A DNA stretch of 64,000 nt from UBA10649 sp965227045. GTDB taxonomy: Bacteria > Actinomycetota > Actinomycetes > S36-B12. Positions within the stretch are counted from its first letter, which is position 1; each line of letters begins with the position of its first letter. The position numbers and the translations under genes are program-made. The notes under the pieces are model-generated. The model had not been told where the DNA came from, did no database searches, and worked only from the letters and a program-made list of their open reading frames with translations. The DNA lies in the NCBI GenBank assembly GCA_965227045.1, contig OZ245718.1:2170001-2234000 (forward strand), in the 5' to 3' direction. Positions 1 through 7,563 of the stretch are shown here, piece by piece.

Positions 1-397
1 CGAGCGTGTTGAGGGACTTGACCACGCGCGTGTCCGGATACGCGGCCTGGATCTGCTCGCCCAGTGAATCGGTGTCCTTGACGCTCAGCGTGGGCGGGAA
101 GCCGTTCGAGAAGTCGAGGGAGTTCGAGATGTCAAGCAGTGTCTTGCCCGCGAGGTTGTCCGCTCCCGCAGCTCTCAGGACGTCGAATACTGCCGTCCCC
201 GACACCGCGAGCACCACGAGTTCACCCATCGCCGCGGCATCCGAGAACGGCAGAACCTCGACTCCGGCTGGCAGGTCGGCGCGGGAAGCCGTCGCGCTCA
301 CATCGCGTGTTCCGATGACCACATCGTGTCCAAGTTCGCTCAGACGAGACGAAATCGACTGACCGACAACGCCGGTCCCCAGGACTGCGACCCTCAT
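1..397 (-). CDS. F420-dependent NADP reductase-like protein (3' end missing)
   Basis: The start is the ATG at 397-395, preceded by an AAAGGAG ribosome-binding site. The gene runs off the left edge of the window, so only 132 codons are visible. The product opens with a Rossmann dinucleotide-binding segment (GTGVVG, residues 7-12), followed by VIGTRD and a hydrophobic LVVLAVSG strand, as in the NADPH-dependent F420 reductase (F420_oxidored) superfamily. Members of the family transfer hydride between NADP and a deazaflavin or another small substrate in the cytoplasm. The gene is divergent from the type III PKS, with about 60 bp between start codons. The specific substrate cannot be decided because the C-terminal half is missing. 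Confidence 0.8.
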   Translation of the reverse strand, partial: MRVAVLGTGVVGQSISSRLSELGHDVVIGTRDVSATASRADLPAGVEVLPFSDAAAMGELVVLAVSGTAVFDVLRAAGADNLAGKTLLDISNSLDFSNGFPPTLSVKDTDSLGEQIQAAYPDTRVVKSLNTL

Positions 398-445
398 CGT
401 CAACGCTCCTTTGGCTGGATGTTCCGAGAGTATGGGCCATTCGCC

Positions 446-451
446 TACGAT
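446..451 (+). promoter_or_regulatory. -10 hexamer TACGAT of a leaderless promoter
   Basis: TACGAT ends 6 nt before the GTG at 458. This TANNNT-N6-start geometry puts the transcription start at or next to the initiation codon. It fixes the PKS start at 458 rather than at frame-matching starts further upstream, which would overlap the divergent gene. Confidence 0.6.
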
Positions 452-457
452 CCAACA

Positions 458-1534
458 GTGACAGCCATCGCGGGAGTGCACGGTGTGGTGGCTCCGCACG
501 GCTATCCGCAACCGCAGATCACGGCCGCCTTCGGCGAGGTGGTCTCACCGAACGGCGGGCACCGTGCCGTCGTGGAGCGCATTCACGCGGCCACCGGCGT
601 CAAGCATCGGTATCTCGCACTGCCCCTGGAGGACTACGCGGCTCTCGACGGGTTCGGTGCCGCCAACGACGCCTTCATCCGCGTCGGACTCGACCTCGCT
701 GAGCAGGCGATCACGGGTGCGCTCGCCGCGGCCGGACTGACTCCAGCCGACGTCGACCTCATCTTGTCGACGTCGGTGACCGGAGTTGCTGCCCCATCGC
801 TGGAGGCCCGGCTCGCACTGCGAATGGGCTTTCGACCCGACGTGAAGCGCATTCCTGTGTTCGGGCTCGGATGCGTTGCCGGCGCCTCGGGTATCGCACG
901 TCTGCACGACTACCTGCTTGGCGACCCTGACGGAGTCGCCGTCCTGGTGTCGGTGGAACTGTGCTCGCTCACCATTCAGCGCGACGACGTGTCGATGCCC
1001 AACGTCGTGGCAAGCGGCCTCTTCGGCGATGGCGCAGCCGCCGTCGTGATGGTCGGAAGCAACCGCGCGACGACCATGGGCCTCGCCGGTCCGACCGTCC
1101 TGGCGTCAAGAAGCCGGATCTACCCCGACACCGAGCGCACGATGGGCTGGGATGTCAGCGAGAACGGCTTTCGCATCGTCCTGTCCGCCGGCGTCCCCGA
1201 GGTCATCACCTCATATGTGGGCGACGACGTCAACGACTTCCTCGCCGACCACGACCTCAAGACCGTCGACATCGCTCGTTGGGTCTGCCATCCGGGCGGG
1301 CCGAAGGTCCTCGACGCGATGGAGTCGGCTCTCGACCTGCACGATGGCCAGCTCGACGTGACGTGGCGCTCGCTCGCCGCCATCGGCAACCTGTCGTCCT
1401 CATCCGTGCTCCACGTCCTCGCGGACACGCTGTCCGGGAGCGCCGAGTCTGCGCCGCCGGAGCCCGGAACCCCAGGCCTTCTGCTCGCGATGGGTCCCGG
1501 CTTCTGCGCCGAGATGGTTCTGATCCAGTGGTGA
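458..1534 (+). CDS. srsA: Type III polyketide synthase (alkylresorcinol/alkylpyrone synthase type)
   Basis: The product is a 358-residue chalcone-synthase-fold enzyme that extends a fatty acyl starter with malonyl-CoA and cyclises the chain to a phenolic or pyrone lipid. The catalytic triad is visible: Cys139 in GLGCVAGA, His278 in CHPGGP and Asn311 in GNLSSSS. The C-terminal GPGFCAE motif is also present. Length is normal for the family. The GTG start is chosen from the leaderless -10 element; an upstream frame extension would overlap the divergent reductase. The next two genes encode an ICMT-type methyltransferase and a FAD monooxygenase, the same order as srsABC of Streptomyces griseus, where SrsA makes alkylresorcinols. 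The family call is firm. The exact product is inferred from synteny. Confidence 0.9.
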   Translation: MTAIAGVHGVVAPHGYPQPQITAAFGEVVSPNGGHRAVVERIHAATGVKHRYLALPLEDYAALDGFGAANDAFIRVGLDLAEQAITGALAAAGLTPADVDLILSTSVTGVAAPSLEARLALRMGFRPDVKRIPVFGLGCVAGASGIARLHDYLLGDPDGVAVLVSVELCSLTIQRDDVSMPNVVASGLFGDGAAAVVMVGSNRATTMGLAGPTVLASRSRIYPDTERTMGWDVSENGFRIVLSAGVPEVITSYVGDDVNDFLADHDLKTVDIARWVCHPGGPKVLDAMESALDLHDGQLDVTWRSLAAIGNLSSSSVLHVLADTLSGSAESAPPEPGTPGLLLAMGPGFCAEMVLIQW

Positions 1535-1538
1535 CAGC

Positions 1539-2063
1539 ATGAGCGGAACCACTGCATTCACGATCCTCATCGTGCTCGTCGCACTTGAGAGAGTGGCCGA
1601 ACTCGTCGTCTCCCAGCGCAATCTGAAGTGGAGCGCCGAGCAGGGCGGGGTGGAGTACGGGCGCAGCCACTATCCGTTCATGGTCGTCCTGCACATCGGC
1701 CTCCTGGTGGGAGCTCTCGTCGAGGTCTGGGTCTGGCCTACCGAGATGATCGCGTGGCTGTCGTGGCTGATGTTCGCTTTGGTCCTGGCGTCGCAGGCGC
1801 TGCGGTGGTGGTGCATCTCCACGCTCGGCAAGCGCTGGAACACCCGCATCGTCATCGTGCCGGGACTTCCGCGTGTTACCGGTGGTCCGTATCGGTGGCT
1901 CAGCCACCCGAACTACGTCGCGGTCATCATCGAGGGATTCGCATTGCCGATGGTCGGGTTCGCCTGGGTCACCGCGATCGTCTTCACCGTGCTGAACATC
2001 CCACTGCTCGCCGTGCGCATCCGCGAGGAGAACGCCGCGCTGGCAACACTGCCAGCATCATGA
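1539..2063 (+). CDS. srsB: Isoprenylcysteine carboxyl methyltransferase-family protein (SrsB-like)
   Basis: A 174-residue integral membrane protein with about four to five hydrophobic segments. The family's C-terminal SAM-binding signature is present: GGPYRWLSHPNYVAVIIE, followed by an RIREEN segment. ICMT-like proteins beside type III PKSs O-methylate alkylresorcinols in the membrane instead of modifying prenylated proteins. The gene starts 4 nt after the PKS stop and its stop overlaps the next start in an ATGA arrangement, so translation of the three genes is coupled. Function is inferred from synteny with srsB. Confidence 0.82.
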   Translation: MSGTTAFTILIVLVALERVAELVVSQRNLKWSAEQGGVEYGRSHYPFMVVLHIGLLVGALVEVWVWPTEMIAWLSWLMFALVLASQALRWWCISTLGKRWNTRIVIVPGLPRVTGGPYRWLSHPNYVAVIIEGFALPMVGFAWVTAIVFTVLNIPLLAVRIREENAALATLPAS

Positions 2064-3079
2064 TCGACCTGCTCGTCGCCGGCGGCGGACCGGCAGGCCT
2101 GGCGACTGCTCTCTACGCACGCAGGGCAGGCCTCGACGTTGTCGTCGTCGAGCCGCGCACCGATGCGATCGACAAGGCATGCGGCGAAGGGCTCATGCCC
2201 GAGGCGCTCGCCCGGCTGGCCGACCTCGGCGTCGATCCGATCGGACGCGACTTCCGTGGCATCCGCTACGTGCAGGGCCGGCACGTCGCGGAGGCGACGT
2301 TCACCGCGGGAGCCGGACGCGGGGTCCGTCGACTCGCGCTGCACAGCGCCATGCGCGAACGGGCCGAGCAGGTGGGCGTCCGCTTCGAGGAGGGACGGGT
2401 CGCGGAGATCGAACGGCTGCCGAACGGTGTCCGGGCTGGCGCGACCATCGCGCGCTACCTCGTCGGCGCGGACGGGCTGCACTCCACCGTACGCACCACC
2501 GTCGGGCTCGGCGCACCCGCGCGAGGTCGCCAGCGGTACGGAGTGCGCCAGCATTTCCGAGTCGAGCCCTGGACAGACCTCGTTGAGGTGCACTGGCTAC
2601 GCGATGCGGAGGTCTACATCACTCCAGTCTCCGACGACACCATCGGATTCTCGGTGCTCGGCGGACGGCCGCTGAGCCTCCAGCAGGCACTGTCCCAGCT
2701 GCCGGACGTCTCTGCACGTCTGGTCGGCGCCGAGGAAATGAGCACAGAGCGCGGCGCCGGCCCGCTTCGGCAGGCGACCTCCGCGCGAACGTCCGGTCGA
2801 GTCCTTCTCGTCGGTGACGCGGCCGGTTATGTCGACGCGCTCACCGGAGAGGGTCTGCGGATGGGATTCGCGGAGGCGGAAGCCGCCGTGGCGGCGATCC
2901 TTCGCGAGGATCCGGGGTCGTACGAGCTGGAGTGGCAGGAGCTCACCCGCTCCTACCGCCGGCTGACCAACGGGCTGCTGTGGGTCGGCTCGCGACCGAT
3001 GCTGCGGCGGATCATCGTCCCGGCCGCGCGGGCGTTCCCGGGCGTCTTCCGTCGCGGCATCGACTCGATCGCCGCCTGA
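2060..3079 (+). CDS. srsC: FAD-dependent monooxygenase (SrsC-like, UbiH family)
   Basis: The ATG at 2060 overlaps the methyltransferase stop (ATGA), giving 339 residues. The N-terminal FAD-binding GGGPAG is at residues 7-12. A PHBH-type GDAAGYVDALTGEG motif begins near residue 252 and contacts the flavin ribityl/diphosphate. CGEGLMP near residue 40 resembles geranylgeranyl-reductase and aromatic-hydroxylase relatives. In srs-type operons the third enzyme hydroxylates the methylated alkylresorcinol, giving quinone-type lipids. A geranylgeranyl reductase-like activity is the main alternative. The flavoprotein call is secure; the substrate is inferred from neighbours. Confidence 0.82.
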   Translation: MIDLLVAGGGPAGLATALYARRAGLDVVVVEPRTDAIDKACGEGLMPEALARLADLGVDPIGRDFRGIRYVQGRHVAEATFTAGAGRGVRRLALHSAMRERAEQVGVRFEEGRVAEIERLPNGVRAGATIARYLVGADGLHSTVRTTVGLGAPARGRQRYGVRQHFRVEPWTDLVEVHWLRDAEVYITPVSDDTIGFSVLGGRPLSLQQALSQLPDVSARLVGAEEMSTERGAGPLRQATSARTSGRVLLVGDAAGYVDALTGEGLRMGFAEAEAAVAAILREDPGSYELEWQELTRSYRRLTNGLLWVGSRPMLRRIIVPAARAFPGVFRRGIDSIAA

Positions 3080-3132
3080 CGGCAACACCTTTCGGCGATA
3101 CTGCTCGTGAGCAACCAACACGCGGAGGCGAC

Positions 3133-3549
3133 ATGACCCAGGGAACGGGAACCAAGGACGACCCGTGGCAGCTGACGACCGCTCCAGGGTCATCGGAGTA
3201 CACGATGTACCGCGACGAGGACGCCGATCCGCCGGTGATCGTGTGCCAGGTCGGCAGCACGACGCTGAAGTACGACGCTCGCGCCATCGCTGACCTGCAC
3301 TCCTGGCTGGTCGAGCAAGGGGACTGGGTCCTGCTTGGTGCGGCGGACGAGAAGAAGCCTGCGGCCGACGGAACGGTCGAGGCCTTCGGCCGCGCATCCG
3401 ACAATCCCATCGGCGGCTGGTACGGGCTCCGCAACGGGTACCGCGGCCGCTTCGGGATGTATATGCCGCCACTGCTTGAGGCGCTCGGACTCGCCGAACT
3501 CACCCACGAACCCCGCAACAACAGCATGCGTGCGATCGCCGGGGGCTAG
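3133..3549 (+). CDS. Conserved hypothetical actinobacterial protein
   Basis: The ATG at 3133 has a GGAGG ribosome-binding site 5 nt upstream, giving 138 residues. The protein is soluble, with no signal peptide or membrane segment. Conserved-looking stretches include GTKDDPW near the N-terminus, VCQVGST, LVEQGDWVLLGAADE, and the C-terminal GGWYGLRNGYRGRFGMY followed by LTHEPRNNSMRA. The pattern resembles an uncharacterised actinobacterial family. No catalytic motif is recognised. It lies 53 nt after the FAD monooxygenase and 8 nt before the NUDIX gene, so it may be read from either transcript. Confidence 0.75.
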   Translation: MTQGTGTKDDPWQLTTAPGSSEYTMYRDEDADPPVIVCQVGSTTLKYDARAIADLHSWLVEQGDWVLLGAADEKKPAADGTVEAFGRASDNPIGGWYGLRNGYRGRFGMYMPPLLEALGLAELTHEPRNNSMRAIAGG

Positions 3550-3557
3550 TCGATCCG

Positions 3558-4247
3558 GTGACCGAACCACCAGAAGTTCAGCCCGCGCAACTCGCGGCAA
3601 CCATCGTCCTCATGCGCGAGACGCGCGCGAACACGTCCTTCGAAGTGCTCATGCTGCGTCGAAACGCGGTGGGACGGTTCGGCGGCATGTGGGTCTTCCC
3701 CGGCGGCCGCGTCGATCCTGAGGACGGATCAGGCGATTCCGCATTCTCAGCAGCGGCGATCCGCGAGCTCCGCGAGGAGGCTGGCCTCGAGCTCGCCACC
3801 TCCTCGCTCGTACCCTTCTCCTTCTGGTCTCCGCGCGGCCGTGGCAAGCGATTCGACACGATGTTCTTCCTCGCTCGCGCTCCGGACGGCGCGGTGCAGA
3901 TCGACGGAATGGAGGTCGAGGAGTGCGTGTGGTCGACGCCCTCGCAGCTGCTCGACGCGCATGCGGCCGGCACGTTGAGCCTTGTTCCTCCGACGTGGCG
4001 CACCCTCGTGTGGCTCGCCTCCCACTCATCGGCCGATGGCGCCTTCGCGTCGGCCGAGCGTGACGGGATCTTGACCTACACCGGTCTCATCGCCACCGAC
4101 CCCGACGGCGGTCGGGTGGTGCTGTGGCAGGGCGACGCCTCCTATGGGTCCGAGGACCTGGGCGCCGCGGGGGCCCGGCACCGTCTCTACATGGGCGAAC
4201 TGCCTTGGCGCCTGGAGCTCAGCGACGGGAGCGAAACTTCCGCCTAG
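3558..4247 (+). CDS. NUDIX hydrolase
   Basis: A 229-residue protein with a NUDIX box: FPGGRVDPED opens the motif and AIRELREEAGLEL closes it. The REXXEEXG core that binds the metal is intact. The insert inside the box and the large C-terminal half (WSTPSQLLDAHAAGTLSLVPPTWR) resemble the NUDT19-like subgroup, some members of which hydrolyse CoA or acyl-CoA. The GTG start lies 8 nt after the preceding gene. Substrate is unassigned. Confidence 0.85.
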   Translation: MTEPPEVQPAQLAATIVLMRETRANTSFEVLMLRRNAVGRFGGMWVFPGGRVDPEDGSGDSAFSAAAIRELREEAGLELATSSLVPFSFWSPRGRGKRFDTMFFLARAPDGAVQIDGMEVEECVWSTPSQLLDAHAAGTLSLVPPTWRTLVWLASHSSADGAFASAERDGILTYTGLIATDPDGGRVVLWQGDASYGSEDLGAAGARHRLYMGELPWRLELSDGSETSA

Positions 4248-4273
4248 CGGTGTCGCGCTGAGAGCGCATATGC

Positions 4274-4279
4274 AATAGT
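4274..4279 (+). promoter_or_regulatory. -10-like hexamer AATAGT of the MFS-TetR operon
   Basis: AATAGT, with A at position 2 and T at position 6, lies 6 nt before the GTG at 4286. No Shine-Dalgarno sequence precedes that start, which fits a leaderless transcript. Confidence 0.4.
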
Positions 4280-4285
4280 GAACGC

Positions 4286-5752
4286 GTGTTCACAGTGGAC
4301 GACCCGGCGGACCCCGCCAACGCGCGGAGCCGCGCCCCTGGTCTCGTCATCGCCGTGCTGGCCATGGCCGGACTCACTGTCGCGCTCATGCAGACACTGC
4401 TCGTCCCGTTGATCCCCGACCTGCCAGCGCTGCTGGGCGTCCGCGCCGAGGACGCTTCGTGGCTGATCACCATCACGCTGCTCGCGAGCGCCGTGGCGAC
4501 GCCAAGCATCTCGCGCCTCGCGGACATGTTCGGCAAGCGCCGCATGCTGCTCCTCAGCCTGTCCGCGCTGTTCCTCGGGTCGGTGCTCGGCGCCCTCGGC
4601 ACATCGCTCGCCCTCCTCATCACCGCACGCGCGCTGCAGGGCTTCGCATTCGCGCTCATCCCCGTGGCGATGAGCATCATGCGCGACGAACTGCCGCGAG
4701 AACGCCTGGCCGCGGCGGTCGGTCTGATGAGTGCGACGCTGGGAATCGGTGCAGCCGTCGGTCTACCACTCGCCGGCTTCGTCTTCACTCATTTCGGCTG
4801 GCACGCGATCTTCTGGGTCTCCGCCGCGATGGCATTCATGATGCTCGTCGCTGTATCGATCGTGGTGCCGGAATCGCCTGTGCGATCGGGCGGCCGCTTC
4901 GACGGAATCGGGGCGCTCCTGTTGTCCGCGGGCCTCGTCTGTGTTCTCCTCGCGATCACGAAGGGCGGTCACTGGGGATGGACGAGCCCGACGACACTCG
5001 GCTTCCTGCTCGCGTCCGCAGCATTCCTCGCGCTGTGGACACCATGGGAACTGCGTAACGCCCAACCGATCATCGACCTGCGCACCACCGCGCACCGGCC
5101 CGTGCTGCTGACCAACGTCGCGGCCTTCCTCACCGGTTTCGCAATGCTGGTGAACCTGATCACCACCACCCAGTTGCTCCAAGCACCGGAAGCGACGGGA
5201 TACGGCTTCGGGCTCTCCGTGATGCAAGCCGGACTTGCGCTGCTACCAGCGGCCGTCGCAATGATCGTGTTCGCGCGCGTCTCCGCGCTGATCACGCGCA
5301 GGTTCGGCGCGAGGCTGACTCTGCTTGCAGGAACAGCAGTTCTCGCCACTGGCTACATTGGCCGCATGTTCCTGATGGACTCCGAGCTGCAGGTGATCCT
5401 CGGCGCGGTCTTCGTGTCGTGCGGCACGATCCTGTCGTTCGCGGCGATGCCCGTCCTGATCATGGGATCGGTGCCGCTCAGCGAGACTGCCGCGGCGAAC
5501 GGGCTGAACACGGTGCTGCGCAACATCGGAACGGCCACGGCCAGCGCGGCCGTCGCGGCGATCCTCACCACGTCAGTCGTCTCGGTCGGCGGCTCGGTGT
5601 TCCCGTCCCAGGCGGCGTTCCAGCAGGTCTACGCACTTGCCGCGCTGGCCGCAATCCTCGGCGGTGCTGCGGCTCTCGGAATTCCTCGCCACCGTCGGGG
5701 CTCCACGGAGATCGTTGACTTCGCTGAGGTGCCCGAGGAAGTCACGGCATGA
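4286..5752 (+). CDS. MFS transporter, DHA2 (EmrB/QacA) type
   Basis: A 488-residue polytopic membrane protein with about 14 hydrophobic segments, the DHA2 drug:H+ antiporter size. The loop after TM2 (RLADMFGKRRMLL) matches the MFS motif A pattern. LGIGAAVGLPLAGF is motif-C-like, typical of antiporters. The final GTG start is supported by the upstream -10-like element. Its stop overlaps the start of a TetR gene (ATGA), so exporter and regulator are translationally coupled. Substrates are probably hydrophobic drugs or metabolites; nothing in the sequence identifies them. Confidence 0.88.
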   Translation: MFTVDDPADPANARSRAPGLVIAVLAMAGLTVALMQTLLVPLIPDLPALLGVRAEDASWLITITLLASAVATPSISRLADMFGKRRMLLLSLSALFLGSVLGALGTSLALLITARALQGFAFALIPVAMSIMRDELPRERLAAAVGLMSATLGIGAAVGLPLAGFVFTHFGWHAIFWVSAAMAFMMLVAVSIVVPESPVRSGGRFDGIGALLLSAGLVCVLLAITKGGHWGWTSPTTLGFLLASAAFLALWTPWELRNAQPIIDLRTTAHRPVLLTNVAAFLTGFAMLVNLITTTQLLQAPEATGYGFGLSVMQAGLALLPAAVAMIVFARVSALITRRFGARLTLLAGTAVLATGYIGRMFLMDSELQVILGAVFVSCGTILSFAAMPVLIMGSVPLSETAAANGLNTVLRNIGTATASAAVAAILTTSVVSVGGSVFPSQAAFQQVYALAALAAILGGAAALGIPRHRRGSTEIVDFAEVPEEVTA

Positions 5753-6330
5753 GCCAAGCAACCACGCGTGCGGTCGTTCTCGCTGCAGCCAAACGACTCT
5801 TTGCCGAACGCGGTTACCAGCAGGTGACCATTCGCCAGATCGCCACGGAGGCAGGAATCTCTCCCGCGATGGTCATGAAGGTGTGCGGCAACAAGGAACG
5901 TCTCTACGCCGATGCCACTCCGCCGGAGTCGGAGCCGCTCAGCCCGGACTGGCCGACGAACCAGATCGGGCGCGAGTTGGCTCGCCGCATCATGGATCGG
6001 CGCGAAACTGAGTCGGCCGAGCCGTGGCTTCAGTCGTTGATCGCGACGCTCGACGCACCGAATCCCGCGAAGGCGCGCGAGGAGTTCCGCAATCACTACG
6101 TGGTGCATCTCGAGCGGCGGTTCGGTTACGGCCCCAAGGCGACGCAGAGCGCAGAACTCGCGGCGGCGATGCTCATCGGATTTGCTGCCGCGGTGCGTGC
6201 GCTGCGCCTGCTCGACGATCCCACGCAGAAGGACGCGATCATCAACCGCTACGGCGACCTGATCCAGTCCGTCGTCGACGATGCGACGGTCGCGAATATC
6301 GAAACGCGAATGGAGCATTCGCCCTCGTAG
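5749..6330 (+). CDS. TetR-family transcriptional regulator
   Basis: A 193-residue protein with the N-terminal TetR helix-turn-helix (AKRLFAERGYQQVTIRQIA, then GISPAMVMKVCGNKERLY at about residues 13-50). The variable C-terminal domain would bind an effector. The ATG overlaps the exporter stop, so it most likely controls its own operon. KVCGNKE, in place of the usual YYYFKSKE/YRHFPNKE, is a noticeable recognition-helix variation. Confidence 0.88.
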   Translation: MSQATTRAVVLAAAKRLFAERGYQQVTIRQIATEAGISPAMVMKVCGNKERLYADATPPESEPLSPDWPTNQIGRELARRIMDRRETESAEPWLQSLIATLDAPNPAKAREEFRNHYVVHLERRFGYGPKATQSAELAAAMLIGFAAAVRALRLLDDPTQKDAIINRYGDLIQSVVDDATVANIETRMEHSPS

Positions 6331-6364
6331 CCGGGCGCGCAGCCAGCCTCGGCGCCGAGATGAA

Positions 6365-6769
6365 CTAGCCGTTCTTCCGCGACGTCAGCATGCGCGCAAC
6401 CGCGAGCAGGGCGCAGGCGACGAGAAGCACACCGGCACCGGCCAGGCATGCAGCGAACGTGGTGCCGTAACCCGAGGAGCCCGTGTCTCCATCATTGCCC
6501 CAGAACCACCGTTGGATACCTGTCCACGCAGCGGCGATGAGCAGGGCGCCGGCGACGATCAGGCAGGCCAGCAGGGCCTTGTCGACGAGCCGCAACCGCT
6601 TGGGCGGTGCAGGGCTGGCGCTCGGGTCAGTTCCGGGTATGGCCCATGCGGTGCCATTCCAGGCGAGCGCTCCAGCGACCCATTGCTGGCCGTTCCACGT
6701 CGCCATCGCGGCGCCGCCGGGAGGTGGCGGGGGTGGCTTGTCGTCGGGCGTCGGGAGGAGATCGGCCAT
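6365..6769 (-). CDS. Small two-TM membrane protein of unknown function
   Basis: 134 residues. The N-terminus is cytoplasmic and proline-rich (a run of six prolines near residue 12), followed by two tryptophan repeats (TWNGQQWVAG and AWNGTAWAIP). Two hydrophobic helices lie at about residues 65-85 and 103-125, with a short KNG tail. The paired W-N-G-x-x-W motifs resemble DUF2510-like/WW-like actinobacterial membrane proteins, but no named family is asserted. The start codon overlaps the upstream reductase stop by one base (TGATG), so the two genes form an operon. Confidence 0.65.
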   Translation of the reverse strand: MADLLPTPDDKPPPPPPGGAAMATWNGQQWVAGALAWNGTAWAIPGTDPSASPAPPKRLRLVDKALLACLIVAGALLIAAAWTGIQRWFWGNDGDTGSSGYGTTFAACLAGAGVLLVACALLAVARMLTSRKNG

Positions 6770-7350
6770 CAGCGGCGCACCCGATAGCGCAGGTGAAGGA
6801 CCCGGTCACCCCGAATCACCACGTCGGGATCCTCCAGCATGTGCCCCGCGGCGAGCGAACCGAAGTATCGCTTGCCGGATCCACACACGACTGGGACCAC
6901 GTCCATGCGCACCTCGTCGACCAGACCCGCGGCAAGCACCTGGCCTCCGACGTCACCCGCGGCGACCTCGACTATGCGGTCTCCCGCGAGTTCCTGCGCC
7001 TTGGCCACTGCCGCCTCGACGCCGCTGACGAAGTGAAACGGCGCCTCGGGGTCCCAGACCTCCGGCCTGGGCCGGTGCGTCACGACGACCACGTGGTCAA
7101 CCCCGCCCGGAGGCATCCCGTCCCAGCCATCCGTCATGTCGAAGACATGGCGGCCGACGATCGTCGCCCCGATCTGGTCCCAGTACGGCCGGACGTAGTC
7201 GTACGACGCCTGCGACACATTCAGCGCGCCGCCATCGTCCAACGGCACGTCACCGCTGACCAGCCAGTCGAACAGAGGTCCGGGATCGTCGTTCTCGTCC
7301 GCGATGAAGCCGTCCACTGACACCGAGGCGTACATGACTACCGTGCCCAC
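6769..7350 (-). CDS. Dihydrofolate-reductase-fold (RibD C-terminal-like) protein
   Basis: 193 residues from a GTG at 7350 with a GGGAGA ribosome-binding site 6 nt upstream. The opening YASVSVDGFIA is the conserved first strand of the DHFR/RibD-C family. GRHVFDM and DVGGQVLAAGLVDEV are the NADPH-binding and C-terminal signatures. Stand-alone members are NADPH-dependent reductases of uncertain substrate in the cytoplasm. It is not a canonical FolA and lies outside any folate or riboflavin cluster. Confidence 0.82.
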   Translation of the reverse strand: MGTVVMYASVSVDGFIADENDDPGPLFDWLVSGDVPLDDGGALNVSQASYDYVRPYWDQIGATIVGRHVFDMTDGWDGMPPGGVDHVVVVTHRPRPEVWDPEAPFHFVSGVEAAVAKAQELAGDRIVEVAAGDVGGQVLAAGLVDEVRMDVVPVVCGSGKRYFGSLAAGHMLEDPDVVIRGDRVLHLRYRVRR

Positions 7351-7478
7351 GGAAGCTCTCCCTTGACTTCGGGTGCCCCAAATTTAGCGAGTCGTCAGGT
7401 GTCGCGCTCGTAAGAATCCGAGACGGCCGCGACTGCGATACGCGTCCGGGAGGCGCTGCTGAGCTCCTCGGACCGCTG

Positions 7479-7496
7479 CACCGGATGAGTGCGCCC
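7479..7496. repeat. Left copy of 18-bp direct repeat flanking the IS481-type element
   Basis: CACCGGATGAGTGCGCCC is repeated exactly at 8843-8860. The right copy contains the last six bases and discriminator base of tRNA-Arg plus 11 downstream bases. This left copy has no tRNA next to it, so it was created by insertion. Confidence 0.85.
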
Positions 7497-7500
7497 TGTG

Positions 7501-7546
7501 AGGGTTCGGGTGATGTGTGACGGATTGGCTTCGCCTGATCCGTTAC
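7501..7546 (-). repeat. Two 21-bp terminal motifs at the left end of the IS
   Basis: The motif reads GTCAC-N2-ATCAGGCGAA-N-CCA on the minus strand. A diverged copy is at 7501-7521 and a near-consensus copy at 7526-7546. Their 25-bp spacing equals that of the two outermost copies at the right end, in inverted orientation. They are probably transposase-binding sites. Confidence 0.65.
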
Positions 7547-7563
7547 ACCGTTTCGGATAGTAG

